From: Prosthecobacter vanneervenii
GTDB taxonomy: Bacteria > Verrucomicrobiota > Verrucomicrobiia > Verrucomicrobiales > Verrucomicrobiaceae
Reading direction: 5' to 3'
DNA length: 64,000 bases
Assembly: GCF_014203095.1 (NCBI RefSeq)
Contig: NZ_JACHIG010000008.1
Span: 186,001 to 250,000, forward strand
The notes below the pieces were generated by a model, which did no database searches, was not told the origin of the DNA, and was given only the letters and a program-made list of their open reading frames with translations. Position numbers and translations under genes: made by a program. Numbering within the stretch: position 1 is the first letter of the stretch; every line of letters begins with the position of its first letter. This document shows positions 49,631-59,573 of this stretch, piece after piece.

Positions 49631-49971
49631 AGCTCGTTGTATTTGGCGTTCGATCCCTTCGCCTTGGCCACAGGATAGCGCGTTTCATTTCGCTCGATCT
49701 TGTCGAGCATGGCCTGACCGAGATCCACACCCAGATTATGCGCCAGCTCAAAGAGCAGAATGCCCACATCAGCCATCTCGTCCTTGAGCTCCGGCATTTT
49801 CTCCTTCACGCGCTTCTCGATCTGCCCCGGCTGCTGCCAGACAAAGTGCTGCAGCAGCTCCCCGGCCTCGGCCGTGATGGCAACCGCCAGCTCCTTGGGG
49901 TTGTGAAATTGCATCCAGTCCCGGGCGTCACGAAACGCGCAGATGCGGGCGGTGATTTCTTCGATGGTCAT
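49627..49971 (-). CDS. MazG-like nucleotide pyrophosphohydrolase
   Basis: A 114-residue protein with the all-alpha NTP-PPase motifs EAGELLQHF (ExxE-type) and DEMADVGILLFE (ExxD), which bind Mg2+. Family members hydrolyse dCTP or other NTPs to keep the pool clean (RS21-C6/dCTPase type). The frame is open to 50031, but the conserved part begins at the ATG at 49971 (MTIEEITARICAFRDARDW). Its stop overlaps the start of the RsmH paralogue, so the two are co-translated. Confidence 0.85.
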   Translation of the reverse strand: MTIEEITARICAFRDARDWMQFHNPKELAVAITAEAGELLQHFVWQQPGQIEKRVKEKMPELKDEMADVGILLFELAHNLGVDLGQAMLDKIERNETRYPVAKAKGSNAKYNEL

Positions 49972-50083
49972 GCGGCATGATGCAGGCACGCGTCCCCCCC
50001 GGCAACCCGGAAGAAGACAAGAAGCGCTCATTCAGTCGCAAGACGTGCTGGACAGTCCGCCGTAATTTAAAGAAGATCATCCT

Positions 50084-50500
50084 ATGAAAATTCACCGCAT
50101 CCTTGCTCTCGCCTGCGGCTTCGCCGCCTTCACCACCCTCAAGGCCGTCGGAGATACACCGGTGGATTTTGTGAAACAGATCAAGCCGATCCTCGCTGAC
50201 CGCTGCGTGGAGTGCCACAACTCCGAGACCCTGCTGGGAGAGCTGAACCTTCAGTCGCGCGCCCTTGCCTTTGAAAAGCGTAAGGCAGGCCCGGTGATCC
50301 ATCCAAAGAATGCTGACAAAAGCATGCTCTACCTTGTGCTGACCCTGCCGCCCAAGGACAAGAAGGCCATGCCCGCCACCGGCCACCGCATTCCCAAGGA
50401 TGAGATCCAGCTCATCCGCCAGTGGATCAATGAGGGAGCTCAGTGGCCCGAGGGCAAAGACGGGGCGATCAGTGCCCAGCATAAGAAACCCGGGAAATAA
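50084..50500 (+). CDS. Secreted PSCyt1-type single-haem protein
   Basis: A 138-residue protein with a signal peptide (MKIHRILALACGFAAFTTL) and one c-type haem site in ADRCVECHNSE (about 45). The following ..LNLQSRALAFE and IPKDEIQLIRQWINEGAQWP are typical of the PSCyt1 domains that form the N-terminus of large cytochromes in Planctomycetes/Verrucomicrobia; here the domain stands alone, which may be an electron carrier or a split remnant. The distal ligand (Met or His) is not obvious. Confidence 0.85.
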   Translation: MKIHRILALACGFAAFTTLKAVGDTPVDFVKQIKPILADRCVECHNSETLLGELNLQSRALAFEKRKAGPVIHPKNADKSMLYLVLTLPPKDKKAMPATGHRIPKDEIQLIRQWINEGAQWPEGKDGAISAQHKKPGK

Positions 50501-50630
50501 TCTCCTCGCGTGCTGACAACCATTCCAAGGCGGGACTCTTGCAGGAAGCAGATGCAGGCTCCGTGCGCTGCTGACGCCGTCAACGGGTGTGGCTTGAATC
50601 TGGCCTCACCAGAGGTAGATGCAGTTTACC

Positions 50631-52367
50631 ATGAAACTCCTGGGCCTGCTGACCGTCCTATCACTGATTCCGCTTTGCCAACCGCTGGCTCAGGAGATCC
50701 CGCCCGGCGGTGCTGATATTCGTGGAGAGACATCCCTGGCTGCATCCGCATCTGCGGCGGCAGGAAAAGCTGAGGATCTGCAGACAGGCAGGCGCATCAC
50801 CATCACCAAACCGGATGCAGCAAAGGCTTATACAGCACAGTTCACGGCCCCCATCGCCGGTGGGATAGCGAAAGGCGAAAACGTGCTGGCGATCATCAAA
50901 GCACGAAGTGTCGGGAGCGCAGATACCGGAGAGGTGCTGGCCAAGCTGCAGCTGAATGCAGCACCTTACACCTCCTTTGGCAGCACGGTCGGTGTCGCCA
51001 TCTTTCCTGACTGGACGGAGCAGCCGGTGCTCTTCACCGCAGATGCGCCAGTTCCAGAGGGGAAGGCCGCCATTGTGCTGCTATGCGGGCAGAAGGAGCA
51101 AAGCCTCGAGGTCGAAAGCATCCGCGTGCTGAAGTATCCGGCTGTAGCAGACGTCAGCTCTTTCCCAAAAGCCCGTCTGATCAAACGCACCTATGAGGGC
51201 CGCGAGCCGGATGCACCATGGCGCAAGGCCGCGCTGGAGAGGATCGAGCAGCACCGCAAGGCGGACCTCTCCATGATCGTGAAGGACGAAGCCGGCGGCC
51301 CCATAGCTAATGCCGAGGTCAAGCTCAGCCTGCGCCGTCATGCTTTTGGCTTCGGCTCCGCCGTGGTGGCGAAGCGTTTGAGCGGAGAAAGCGAGGACGA
51401 CCACCGCTACCGCGAAATCATCGACCGCCTCTTCAGCATCGTGGTCTTCGAAAACGACCTGAAGGACGGCAACTGGGCTCCAGATTTCGACGAGCAGCGG
51501 AAAGCCAAACGAAACACGGAGCTGAACCTGGCCTTTGACTGGCTTTCGAAGCATCACATCTCCGTGCGCGGACATTATCTCATGCAGGTGGCCACACCGT
51601 TCAATCTGCATGACGTCAAGGACAGCGCCGTCATCCGTGACCGCACGCTCGCCAGCGTGAAGGAGCGCCTGTCCTTTGTGAATGACCGCGTGGTCGAGTG
51701 GGATGTGATCAATCACCCCATCGCCTGGAACGGCGCCGACATGCTGAACAAACGCCCAGGCCTGGAGCAACTCGACTGTGAGGTCTTCACGCTGGCACGT
51801 TCGCTGACGAAACTGCCATTCTTCGTCAATGAAGATCAGGTGTTCCGCCCGGGACCTCAGCATGAAGACACGCTGGCCTATATTGAAGCGCTCAATAAAG
51901 CAGGACTCACCGTGGCCGGTCTCGGCAATCAGGCACACTTCCACGAGAGCTACCTGCCATCTCCTGAACATTTGCTCAAGGTCACGGACGAGTTTGCCCA
52001 AGTGGTGCCGCATCAATCCATCACCGAATACGACATCGTGACCACGGAGGATGAAGAACTGGCTGCGGACTACACACGCGATGTGCTCATTTCAGTCTTC
52101 AGCCACCCGGCTTACACTAGCTTCTTGCTGTGGGGTTTCTGGGAAGGCTCCCACTGGAAGCCGGAGGCGGCATCATGGAGCAAGGATTGGAGCATCCGTA
52201 AACGCGGTGAAGTGCTGGAAGAATGGATCGGGCGCAGGTGGCGCACGGAGGTCACTTTGCAGACGGACGCCAAAGGCCGTGTGAAATGGCGCGGCTTCCC
52301 CGGATGGTATGAGGTAAGCGTTGCTGGACAGAAAACCGTCCTGACCATGCCCGGGATCGAGCCTTGA
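50631..52367 (+). CDS. Secreted GH10-like protein with altered acid/base residue
   Basis: About 578 residues: signal peptide (MKLLGLLTVLSLIPLCQPLA), a beta-sandwich N-terminal domain (about 30-190), then a GH10 xylanase-like barrel (FGFGSAVVAKRLSG.., VFENDLKDGNW, VRGHYLMQVA, ITEYDI near 465, LLWGFWEGSHWKPEAA). In GH10 the acid/base Glu is in WDVxNE; here the motif is VEWDVINHPI (near 360), so the Glu appears replaced by His, while the nucleophile Glu in ITEYDI is kept. The 50619 ATG is an alternative start. Likely a secreted polysaccharide-acting or -binding protein. Confidence 0.85.
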   Translation: MKLLGLLTVLSLIPLCQPLAQEIPPGGADIRGETSLAASASAAAGKAEDLQTGRRITITKPDAAKAYTAQFTAPIAGGIAKGENVLAIIKARSVGSADTGEVLAKLQLNAAPYTSFGSTVGVAIFPDWTEQPVLFTADAPVPEGKAAIVLLCGQKEQSLEVESIRVLKYPAVADVSSFPKARLIKRTYEGREPDAPWRKAALERIEQHRKADLSMIVKDEAGGPIANAEVKLSLRRHAFGFGSAVVAKRLSGESEDDHRYREIIDRLFSIVVFENDLKDGNWAPDFDEQRKAKRNTELNLAFDWLSKHHISVRGHYLMQVATPFNLHDVKDSAVIRDRTLASVKERLSFVNDRVVEWDVINHPIAWNGADMLNKRPGLEQLDCEVFTLARSLTKLPFFVNEDQVFRPGPQHEDTLAYIEALNKAGLTVAGLGNQAHFHESYLPSPEHLLKVTDEFAQVVPHQSITEYDIVTTEDEELAADYTRDVLISVFSHPAYTSFLLWGFWEGSHWKPEAASWSKDWSIRKRGEVLEEWIGRRWRTEVTLQTDAKGRVKWRGFPGWYEVSVAGQKTVLTMPGIEP

Positions 52368-52411
52368 CCGCGCCCTTCTCTCACGCATGGGTGGCGGTAT
52401 CCCGCCACACC

Positions 52412-53761
52412 ATGAAGTCTGTCACTGTCTCTCCCGCCGCACCGATTTTCTTCTGGTCGCTCGTTTCTGCCATGGCCGGATTTTTGTTCGGCTTTGACAC
52501 CGTGGTCATCTCAGGTGCGGAAAAGACCATTCAGACTCTCTGGGGGCTGAGCGACACTTTGCACGGCATTGCCATGGCCTCCGCCCTTTATGGCACAGTG
52601 ATCGGTTCGGTGATCGGCGGCTGGCCTACGGACCGCTGGGGGCGCAAGGTGACTCTTATCTGGGTTGGGGTGTTGTACCTGGTCTCGGCAGTTTGGTCAG
52701 GGCTCGCTCCCGAGGTCATATCGTTGATCGTGGCGCGGTTCATCGGCGGCCTCGGTGTCGGCATCTCCACCATTGCCGCCCCGCTCTACATTGCGGAGAT
52801 TTCACCTCCTGAGCGCCGTGGACGACTGGCGGGCATGTTCCAATTTAACATCGTCTTCGGCATCGTGATCGCCTTCTTGTCAAACTACCTCCTCGGCGGC
52901 ATCGGCGCAGATGCCTGGCGCTGGATGCTCGGTGTGGCGGCAGCGCCTTCGCTTGTTTACCTGCTGCTGTGTTTCCGCATTCCTGAAAGCCCGCGCTGGC
53001 TACTCACACGCAAGGATGATCGTGCGCAGGGTGTCGCCGTGCTGAGAATGATCCAGCCGGAAATGAACGAAGGGCAGATCCAGACGCTCGCAGATCAGAT
53101 CGCCTCCGCTGCGTCTGCCGGACGCGCCAGATCCGAGGGCTTCTGGAGCTCGAGGCTGCGCGCGCCCATCCTGCTGGCTTTCAGCATCGCCTTTTTCAAT
53201 CAGCTCTCCGGAATCAACGCGGTGCTCTACTTCGCGCCGCGCATCTTTGAGCTCACAGGCCTGGCGGCAAAAGCTGCACTGCTGCAATCCGTGGGCATCG
53301 GCATCACCAATCTGATCTTTACTTTCATCGGTTTGTGGCTCATTGACCGCCTGGGGCGGCGCACTCTGCTCTACCTCGGCTCGTTCGGTTACATCACCTC
53401 CCTGGGGTTGTGCGCATGGGCGTTTTTCACACAGCATTACGCCATCGTCCCTGCGTGCATCTTCACCTTCATCGCAGCTCATGCCATAGGCCAGGGGGCT
53501 GTCATCTGGGTTTTCATCGCGGAGATTTTTCCGGACCAGCATCGTGCAGGAGGCCAGTCTCTCGGCAGCTTCACCCACTGGGTGTTTGCCGCGCTGCTGA
53601 CCACCTTTTTTCCGCGTATGGTCTCCAGCCTGCCACCGGGCTGGGTCTTCACCTTTTTCTGCGGCATGATGGCGCTGCAACTCGTGTGGGTGCACCTCAT
53701 GGTGCCGGAGACCAAAGGAGTGCCGCTTGAAAAAATCGAAAAACAACTCGGCATCGTGTGA
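52412..53761 (+). CDS. MFS sugar porter (SP family)
   Basis: About 449 residues, 12 hydrophobic segments. Signatures: GFLFGFDTVVISGA at TM1, DRWGRK between TM2 and TM3, RFIGGLGVGIST, PLYIAEISPPERRGRL, PESPRWLL, DRLGRRTLL between TM8 and TM9, and PETKG at the end. This is the XylE/GalP/AraE-type sugar:H+ symporter family. The frame opens at a TTG at 52364 overlapping the GH10-like stop, but the ATG at 52412 precedes the first helix directly and is preferred. Following the GH10-like gene, it may import its sugar products. Confidence 0.9.
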   Translation: MKSVTVSPAAPIFFWSLVSAMAGFLFGFDTVVISGAEKTIQTLWGLSDTLHGIAMASALYGTVIGSVIGGWPTDRWGRKVTLIWVGVLYLVSAVWSGLAPEVISLIVARFIGGLGVGISTIAAPLYIAEISPPERRGRLAGMFQFNIVFGIVIAFLSNYLLGGIGADAWRWMLGVAAAPSLVYLLLCFRIPESPRWLLTRKDDRAQGVAVLRMIQPEMNEGQIQTLADQIASAASAGRARSEGFWSSRLRAPILLAFSIAFFNQLSGINAVLYFAPRIFELTGLAAKAALLQSVGIGITNLIFTFIGLWLIDRLGRRTLLYLGSFGYITSLGLCAWAFFTQHYAIVPACIFTFIAAHAIGQGAVIWVFIAEIFPDQHRAGGQSLGSFTHWVFAALLTTFFPRMVSSLPPGWVFTFFCGMMALQLVWVHLMVPETKGVPLEKIEKQLGIV

Positions 53762-53785
53762 TTCAAACTGCACTGCCAACCGCCC

Positions 53786-55111
53786 ATGATCTTCCGCTTC
53801 GCACCCGCCCTTTTCGCACTTATCGGTATGGCTGCAGCCGCCGATACACCAGTCACCATCTCCAGCCTTGCCGAACTTGAGCAGGCTGCATCCGGAAACG
53901 GGCAGCAGGTGAAAATGAAGCCGGGCACCTACCGGCTGGCAGAGTTCATCCCGCTGAAAACGATTCCCGAACGCCACAAAAAAGCCCGTTGGCAGTTCCT
54001 CACTTTCAGCGGCTCCGGCAACAACTTTGACCTGAGTGGTGTAACCATCGAACTGGACACCACGTTGCGTGAAAAGCTGCACGCTCCGATTCACACGGAT
54101 GAGTTTTTGGTGAGCGGTAAGAACAACCTGATCTGCGGGCTCACAATCACCAGCATCGGCAAAGGAGCAGCTTTTGGCGGTGCGGTGCTCGGTGTCACAG
54201 GTCAGGGAAACACCCTGCGGGACTGCACCATCCACGTGGAAGGCTCCAGCCCTTACGGCTACGGAGACCTCTTTGGCAAAGGAGGCTACAAGCACAGTGG
54301 TGTGCATGTCACAGGCAGCGGATCTCGTTTCATCGGCTGCAAAGTTTTTCAGAAGGCATTCGGCCATGGCTTCTACCTTCAGGAAAACTGCAACGACGTG
54401 CTTTTTGAGAACTGCCACGTGGAAGGCGTGATGCGCAGCACGGACGAGATGCTTGCGGAGACATCGGGCATGGCCTTTGAGCACCACTTTGCAAGCGTGG
54501 CGACGAACCGCAGCGGCACCAACCGCATTCAGCCTGGTTACATGAAAGCGCTCAGCGAGGACGCCTTTCGCACCTACCACACCCACCAGGGGCTGGTGCT
54601 GCGCGGCTGCACCGCCACGCGAATGCGAGGTGGTTTTGAACTGCGCACCAAGACCGCCCCACGCCTGGAAAACTGCACCGCGACCGCCTGTGAACGCGCC
54701 TTCTGGATTTCCACAGGTGCCGTCTTGACGAAGTGCAAGGGCGATGCCCGCTACGGCCCCCTACTCTATGTGGAGGGGGACAAAGCCAGGGTGGATGTGC
54801 AACTGCTGCCGACTGAGGCAGAAAACATTCACGTGCATGCGATCTCCGCCATCTACGGCACCAACAATGAGGTAACGATCTCCGCATCCAAAAACCGCGC
54901 GCATGCAGCACCTATCCTCGTCGGCTTCACGCCACCCTCCATGGGTGAAAACGCCACTGCCAATTCCGAGCGCGCCGCTCGCAGCCTGATCCTGCACAAT
55001 CACACATCGATGCCCGTTGTGATCGGGGCCAAGGCCGAAAAATGCCAGATCTTCACGCAAGGTCTGGTGCAGGAAAACAAAGGCCGGGATATCGCCATTC
55101 AAACTCGCTGA
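53786..55111 (+). CDS. Secreted right-handed beta-helix protein
   Basis: A 441-residue protein with a signal peptide (MIFRFAPALFALIGMAAAAD) and repeated short beta-strand/Asn/Cys ladders (NNLICGLTI.., GNTLRDCTIHVEG.., SRFIGCKVF.., NCNDVLFENCHVEG) typical of pectate-lyase/parallel beta-helix proteins. Catalytic residues of a known polysaccharide lyase family were not identified. It lies 24 bp after the sugar porter gene and 7 bp before the next gene, all in one direction. Confidence 0.82.
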   Translation: MIFRFAPALFALIGMAAAADTPVTISSLAELEQAASGNGQQVKMKPGTYRLAEFIPLKTIPERHKKARWQFLTFSGSGNNFDLSGVTIELDTTLREKLHAPIHTDEFLVSGKNNLICGLTITSIGKGAAFGGAVLGVTGQGNTLRDCTIHVEGSSPYGYGDLFGKGGYKHSGVHVTGSGSRFIGCKVFQKAFGHGFYLQENCNDVLFENCHVEGVMRSTDEMLAETSGMAFEHHFASVATNRSGTNRIQPGYMKALSEDAFRTYHTHQGLVLRGCTATRMRGGFELRTKTAPRLENCTATACERAFWISTGAVLTKCKGDARYGPLLYVEGDKARVDVQLLPTEAENIHVHAISAIYGTNNEVTISASKNRAHAAPILVGFTPPSMGENATANSERAARSLILHNHTSMPVVIGAKAEKCQIFTQGLVQENKGRDIAIQTR

Positions 55112-55118
55112 TCGCTTC

Positions 55119-56663
55119 ATGCTCCGCATTCTTACCCTTCTGTGTATTCTGCTTCTCAGCCGTTTGAATGCTGCGGAATACCAGTGGTCTGCCGAAATCT
55201 CGTCGAAAGTCAGCGCGGAGACCAAGGGACATCCTCGTGCGTTTTTGTGGATACCTCCATCGTGTGAGCGCGTGCGTGGAGTCTTGCTGGCACAGCACAA
55301 CATGCTGGAACTCCCAGTCTTAGAAAGCCCGCTTTTCCGCCAGGCCATGGCAGAGCTGAATTTTGCCATCGTCTGGATCACGCCGCCCTGGGGAGGTGCC
55401 ACAAGTCTGGATGCCGCAGGTGCCTCCGAACTGGTGGCCGTGCTAGACACGCTCGCTGCCAAATCAGGCTACGCAGAACTGGCCACCGCCCCGCTGGTTC
55501 CGGTAGGGCATTCCGCCATGGCGGAATTTCCCTACCTCTTTGCGTCGGCACTGCCGCAGCGCACGCTGGCGGCCATTTCACTGAAGGGGTCCTGGCCAGA
55601 AAAGCAGCCATGGGTTGAAGGATTCGCCGCCGCAGGCGTGCCCCTGCTTTTCATCAGCGGTGAATATGAATGGGCCGAGGAACGGGCGGGTAAGGCCCAG
55701 GCTTTTCGACGCAAACATCCCTCCGCCCCTCTGTCGATGCTGGCAGATGCAGGTGGCGGGCATTTTGATCATCATGAGGCAATCATTCGCTTCATGGCGG
55801 ACTACATCCGTGCGGCGGCACTCCATCCTGAACGCCCGCTGGATGCCACCAAGCAAGGGGCGCTGGTGGACCGGTGGCGCATGAACCAGCCTCCCCGCAG
55901 CAACTCCGCAGACACCTTCTGGTGCTTTGATGAAAAACAGGCCCTCGCGACAGAACTCCTTCAAAACGCATTCACTGGAAAACAACCGCAGCTTCTCGGC
56001 TGCAAACAAAATGGACGCGTGGTGGGCCAGGTGAATGGCACCCATCAGCAGGTGACGCTGCAGTGGCTCCCGGATCCAAAAGGCGATGGACTGACTTTCA
56101 CACTCGAAGGCGCGTTTCTTGACACTGTCCCGGCCGGGCGGCCGGAACGCTGGACAAAGCTCAAGGCAGACTCTGCGATTTCTCACCCGAATAACACCGA
56201 TAAGATCACCATCTCCCCCATCTGCGGGCCGGTGGAAAAGCTCAACGCAAACACCTTCGCCTTGAAGTTTGACCGGCTTGGTTTTGACAACGCCATGCGC
56301 AGCTCAGAAATCTGGCTGCAGATCGAACACCCCGGAGATGATCATTATAAACGCGCCGTTCAGCAGGCACTTCTGCGCATCCCGATTCGCAACACCCAGG
56401 GGCAGCCGCAGACCATCGAGTTTGATCCGATCGCTACGGATTTGAAGCTCCACGCCCGGTCAAGCGCTGGCGAGAAAGTACGCTTTTATGTGCGCGAAGG
56501 CCCGGCGGAAATCGTCGATGACAAACTGCAACTCACACCACTCCCACCCCACGCCAAGAAACCCGTGGAGATCACCGTGGTGGCCTGGCAGTGGGGCCGG
56601 AGCATTGAACCAAAGCTGCAAACTGCCGAGCCAGTGAGCCGCACTTTGGTCATTCATCCGTAA
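55119..56663 (+). CDS. Secreted alpha/beta-hydrolase-like protein
   Basis: A 514-residue protein with a signal peptide (MLRILTLLCILLLSRLNAAE). The N-terminal half looks like an alpha/beta hydrolase: RVRGVLLAQHNMLELPVLES.., and VPVGHSAMAEFPYLFA supplies a G-x-S-x-nucleophile elbow (GHSAM, about 130), with GGGHFDHHEA as the likely catalytic His. The C-terminal half (about 280-514) is an immunoglobulin-like or carbohydrate-binding region without a clear family. Substrate unknown; neighbours suggest plant or algal polymer breakdown. Confidence 0.78.
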   Translation: MLRILTLLCILLLSRLNAAEYQWSAEISSKVSAETKGHPRAFLWIPPSCERVRGVLLAQHNMLELPVLESPLFRQAMAELNFAIVWITPPWGGATSLDAAGASELVAVLDTLAAKSGYAELATAPLVPVGHSAMAEFPYLFASALPQRTLAAISLKGSWPEKQPWVEGFAAAGVPLLFISGEYEWAEERAGKAQAFRRKHPSAPLSMLADAGGGHFDHHEAIIRFMADYIRAAALHPERPLDATKQGALVDRWRMNQPPRSNSADTFWCFDEKQALATELLQNAFTGKQPQLLGCKQNGRVVGQVNGTHQQVTLQWLPDPKGDGLTFTLEGAFLDTVPAGRPERWTKLKADSAISHPNNTDKITISPICGPVEKLNANTFALKFDRLGFDNAMRSSEIWLQIEHPGDDHYKRAVQQALLRIPIRNTQGQPQTIEFDPIATDLKLHARSSAGEKVRFYVREGPAEIVDDKLQLTPLPPHAKKPVEITVVAWQWGRSIEPKLQTAEPVSRTLVIHP

Positions 56664-56749
56664 GGCTCGCACAACTGCTCAAAAACAAATTCATGTGCGC
56701 TGCAACCAATCAAGCCGTGCTCGGTTTGATCAGCCGTAACATCTGCACC

Positions 56750-57517
56750 ATGAAAACATCCCCATCTCCATTTCACATTCCGCTGAACCGCCGCAGGCTG
56801 CTCCATAGCATGCTGCTGACCACCGGCGGCATCATCACCAACAGCGTGTATGCCGAGGCACTGACGCTCACGCCACGCGCCACTGAAGGCCCCTACTACC
56901 CTGATCATCTGCCACTGGATCAGGACAATGACCTCACGATGATCATCGGTGGAAAAGCACCAGCAAGCGGTGTGGTGACCGAGTTTGGCGGACGCCTGCT
57001 GAATGCAGATGGCAAGCCGATTGAAAATGGAGTGATCGAACTCTGGCAGGCGGACAACAATGGCTGCTACATCCACAGCCGTGGCGCCCAGCAGGGAAAT
57101 GAAAAGGATCCAAACTTCCAGGGCTTCGGCAAAATCGAAACCAATGCCAAGGGTGAATACCGCTTCCGCACGATCAAACCCGGTCTCTACACCGGGCGCA
57201 CGATCCACTGGCACATCCGTGTGAAGCAGGGAGGCAAGAGTATGCTCACCACGCAGCTTTTTATCGCCGGTGTACCGCAGAATGACCGCGACGGCATCCT
57301 GCGCAGCATGGGCACGGAGCAGCAGCGCCTCTCCGTCATTCGCGAGTTCAAACCCATGAGTACTGAAAGCAAGGAGCTCGTCGGCACTTGGGACATCGTG
57401 ATCGGCCACACCCCCGAAGATCCAGAGCAGAGTGGTCGCGGCCCCGGAGGCCCGCCAAGAATACGGCGTGATGCCGATCAGGACATCAAAGACGCATTGT
57501 TTGGCCCTTCATTTTAG
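56750..57517 (+). CDS. Exported intradiol ring-cleavage dioxygenase-like protein
   Basis: About 255 residues. A Tat-like signal (NRRRLLHSMLLTTGGIITNS) precedes an intradiol dioxygenase domain: TEGPYYPDH, ..VIELWQADNNGCYIHS.., RTIKPGLYTGRTIHWHIRVK and TTQLFI, which hold the Fe(III) Tyr/Tyr/His/His ligands. These enzymes open catechols or protocatechuate; exported versions may act on lignin- or polyphenol-derived aromatics. The frame is open from 56693; I start at the ATG at 56750 because the signal follows directly. It overlaps the convergent sirtuin gene by 9 nt. Confidence 0.85.
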   Translation: MKTSPSPFHIPLNRRRLLHSMLLTTGGIITNSVYAEALTLTPRATEGPYYPDHLPLDQDNDLTMIIGGKAPASGVVTEFGGRLLNADGKPIENGVIELWQADNNGCYIHSRGAQQGNEKDPNFQGFGKIETNAKGEYRFRTIKPGLYTGRTIHWHIRVKQGGKSMLTTQLFIAGVPQNDRDGILRSMGTEQQRLSVIREFKPMSTESKELVGTWDIVIGHTPEDPEQSGRGPGGPPRIRRDADQDIKDALFGPSF

Positions 57518-58240
57518 CCAAGCCTGACGGTGAGTGTCCGTCAGCAGCTGCTCCACAAATTTGGGCAGCTCTACGGATACGGGGCCGATGACTCGCTCGC
57601 GGAACTGGCGTGATATTTCCGTGCTCTCGATGTTGAACTCCACGAGACGGCATGCCGGATTTCGCGCAGCCTCTTTGGCAAAGCCTGCCGCAGGGTAAAC
57701 CACGCCTGAGGTGCCGATGCAGAGAAAGATGTCGGCGTTCTTCAGGACGTTCATGATCGTCTCCATCTCAAACGGGAACTCGCCAAACCAGACGATGTGG
57801 GGTCTCAAGCCCCCGATCTCACCACATGCCCGGCAACGTGTGCCGGAGGCTAGATCCTTGTTCCATGCCATCACTGCACCACAGCATTCGCAGCGCGCTT
57901 TGCGCAGCTCTCCGTGCATGTGGATCAGCTTTTCGCTACCAGCGCGCTCGTGCAGATCATCCACATTTTGCGTGACCAGCAGAAACCTGCCGCGCCACTC
58001 ACGCTCCAGCCGCGCCAGGGCATGGTGGCCCGCATTGGGCTCCACCGTGTTCAGAGCCGCACGACGCAGATTGTAAAACCGGTGCACCAGCTCCGGATCG
58101 CGAGCAAAGCCCTCAGGCGAGGCGACCATCTCAATATGATGCCCCTCCCAAAGCCCGTCAGCGCCGCGAAAAGTGGGCACGCCAGACTCGGCAGACATAC
58201 CCGCTCCAGTGAGCACGACGATGTTGGGCTCTGCTCTCAT
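57509..58240 (-). CDS. cobB: Sirtuin NAD-dependent protein deacylase
   Basis: A 243-residue sirtuin with NAD-binding [31 protein letters not shown], a four-Cys zinc site (ARCECCG and TRCRACGEI) and [19 protein letters not shown]. It removes acyl groups from lysines. The ATG at 58240 overlaps the stop of the upstream rRNA methyltransferase gene as ATGA; the longer frame to 58309 is not needed. Confidence 0.93.
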   Translation of the reverse strand: MRAEPNIVVLTGAGMSAESGVPTFRGADGLWEGHHIEMVASPEGFARDPELVHRFYNLRRAALNTVEPNAGHHALARLEREWRGRFLLVTQNVDDLHERAGSEKLIHMHGELRKARCECCGAVMAWNKDLASGTRCRACGEIGGLRPHIVWFGEFPFEMETIMNVLKNADIFLCIGTSGVVYPAAGFAKEAARNPACRLVEFNIESTEISRQFRERVIGPVSVELPKFVEQLLTDTHRQAWLK

Positions 58241-58815
58241 TTTTTCGGCTGCCTCTGGCGAACGCATTCGAACAGGCACACGCCAGTGGCCACGGAGACA
58301 TTCAGACACTCGACTTTTCCGGCCATGGGTATTTTAACGAGGAAATCGCAATGCTCTCCGGTAAGGCGGCGCATGCCGGGCCCCTCGGCCCCCATGACGA
58401 TGCCGATGCCGCCTTTGAGATCGAGATCGTAGAGACTCTTGGTGGCTTCATCGGCCGTGCCCACCAGCCAGATTCCCAGCTCCTTGAGCTTGTCCATCGT
58501 GCGCACAAGATTGGTCACACGAACGAGCGGAATGTTTTCCGCGCCGCCACAGGCCACACGCACCACCGTTTCCGTGATGGGTGCAGTTTTGTCCTTGGGC
58601 ATGATGACCATGCAGACCCCGGCCGCATCAGCGGTGCGCAAGCAGGCACCTAGATTGTGCGGGTCCTGCACACAGTCGAGGATCAGCACCAGCGGATTGG
58701 ATTTGTCTTCCAGCAGAGCAGCAATGTCTCCTTCATCATAGATATGGACTTGGTGATCAGAGCGGGCGTGGCGGTTCTGCCGGGCGGTAGGCTGGTCTGG
58801 ACGATTCGGGCGCAT
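58237..58815 (-). CDS. SpoU/TrmH-family RNA 2'-O-methyltransferase (RlmB-like)
   Basis: A 192-residue SPOUT methyltransferase with the three family motifs: [25 protein letters not shown] and [21 protein letters not shown] at the knot. It lacks the N-terminal L30-like substrate-binding domain of RlmB, so it is short. The frame is open to 58929; I choose the ATG at 58815 ([10 protein letters not shown]). Methylates ribose in rRNA or tRNA; target unknown. Confidence 0.88.
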   Translation of the reverse strand: MRPNRPDQPTARQNRHARSDHQVHIYDEGDIAALLEDKSNPLVLILDCVQDPHNLGACLRTADAAGVCMVIMPKDKTAPITETVVRVACGGAENIPLVRVTNLVRTMDKLKELGIWLVGTADEATKSLYDLDLKGGIGIVMGAEGPGMRRLTGEHCDFLVKIPMAGKVECLNVSVATGVCLFECVRQRQPKK

Positions 58816-58912
58816 GGTATGGTGTCCCCGGACAGTGCGCCACGAATGGCGTTTGGCAAAATGATAGAAGCGTCGGCTTGCAGTCTGTGTGAACTGCCCG
58901 GAGCAGTCGGGC

Positions 58913-59566
58913 ATGAAATCGCTTTTCAAACGCTGGTGGCTGCCTGGAATGGCCCTTGTTTTGGCAGGGGCGAGTCTCGTCTTTGGCAGCGAGTGGTGGG
59001 TAGCTCATGCCGCCCAGGGGCGCTGCTACGACTCGGTGGATTCCATCCCCGCAGCTCCAGTGGCGGTGGTGCTGGGCGCAGCCTCGCGTCTTTCAGGCGG
59101 CAGGCCCAATCTCTTCTTTCTCCCACGTATGGAAGCCGCTGCGGCTCTCTTCAAGGCAGGCAGAGTCAAGGCGCTGATCGTCAGCGGAGACAACAGCCGT
59201 CAGGACTATGACGAGCCCACTGACATGAAGCATGCATTGATGCAGTTGGGCGTGCCTGTAGAGAAAATCGTATGCGACTACGCCGGCTTTCGAACGCTCG
59301 ACTCCGTCGTCCGTGCCCGCGAGGTCTTCGGGCAGCAGAAAATCATCTTCGTTTCACAGAGATTTCACAATGCACGCGCCATCTATCTGGCCCGTGCTTT
59401 TGGAATCGATGCCTGGGGACTGGACGCAGGAGATGTCCCTGTGGCATTGTCCGTGAAAACCTTCCTGCGTGAAAAGCTGGCCTGCGTCAAAGCAGTGCTG
59501 GATGTGAATGTGTTGCACACGCGCCCCAAACATCTCGGGGAAAAGGTGTCGGTGCCGCTAGATTGA
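58913..59566 (+). CDS. SanA/YdcF-like DUF218 membrane protein
   Basis: About 217 residues: an N-terminal membrane helix ([19 protein letters not shown]), then a DUF218 domain ([17 protein letters not shown].., [20 protein letters not shown].., [12 protein letters not shown].., [19 protein letters not shown].., [19 protein letters not shown]). SanA-type proteins affect envelope barrier function. Divergent from the methyltransferase and partly overlapping its open frame, which supports the shorter start of that gene. The ATG at 58913 is used. Confidence 0.9.
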   Translation: MKSLFKRWWLPGMALVLAGASLVFGSEWWVAHAAQGRCYDSVDSIPAAPVAVVLGAASRLSGGRPNLFFLPRMEAAAALFKAGRVKALIVSGDNSRQDYDEPTDMKHALMQLGVPVEKIVCDYAGFRTLDSVVRAREVFGQQKIIFVSQRFHNARAIYLARAFGIDAWGLDAGDVPVALSVKTFLREKLACVKAVLDVNVLHTRPKHLGEKVSVPLD

Positions 59567-59573
59567 GCAGCTC

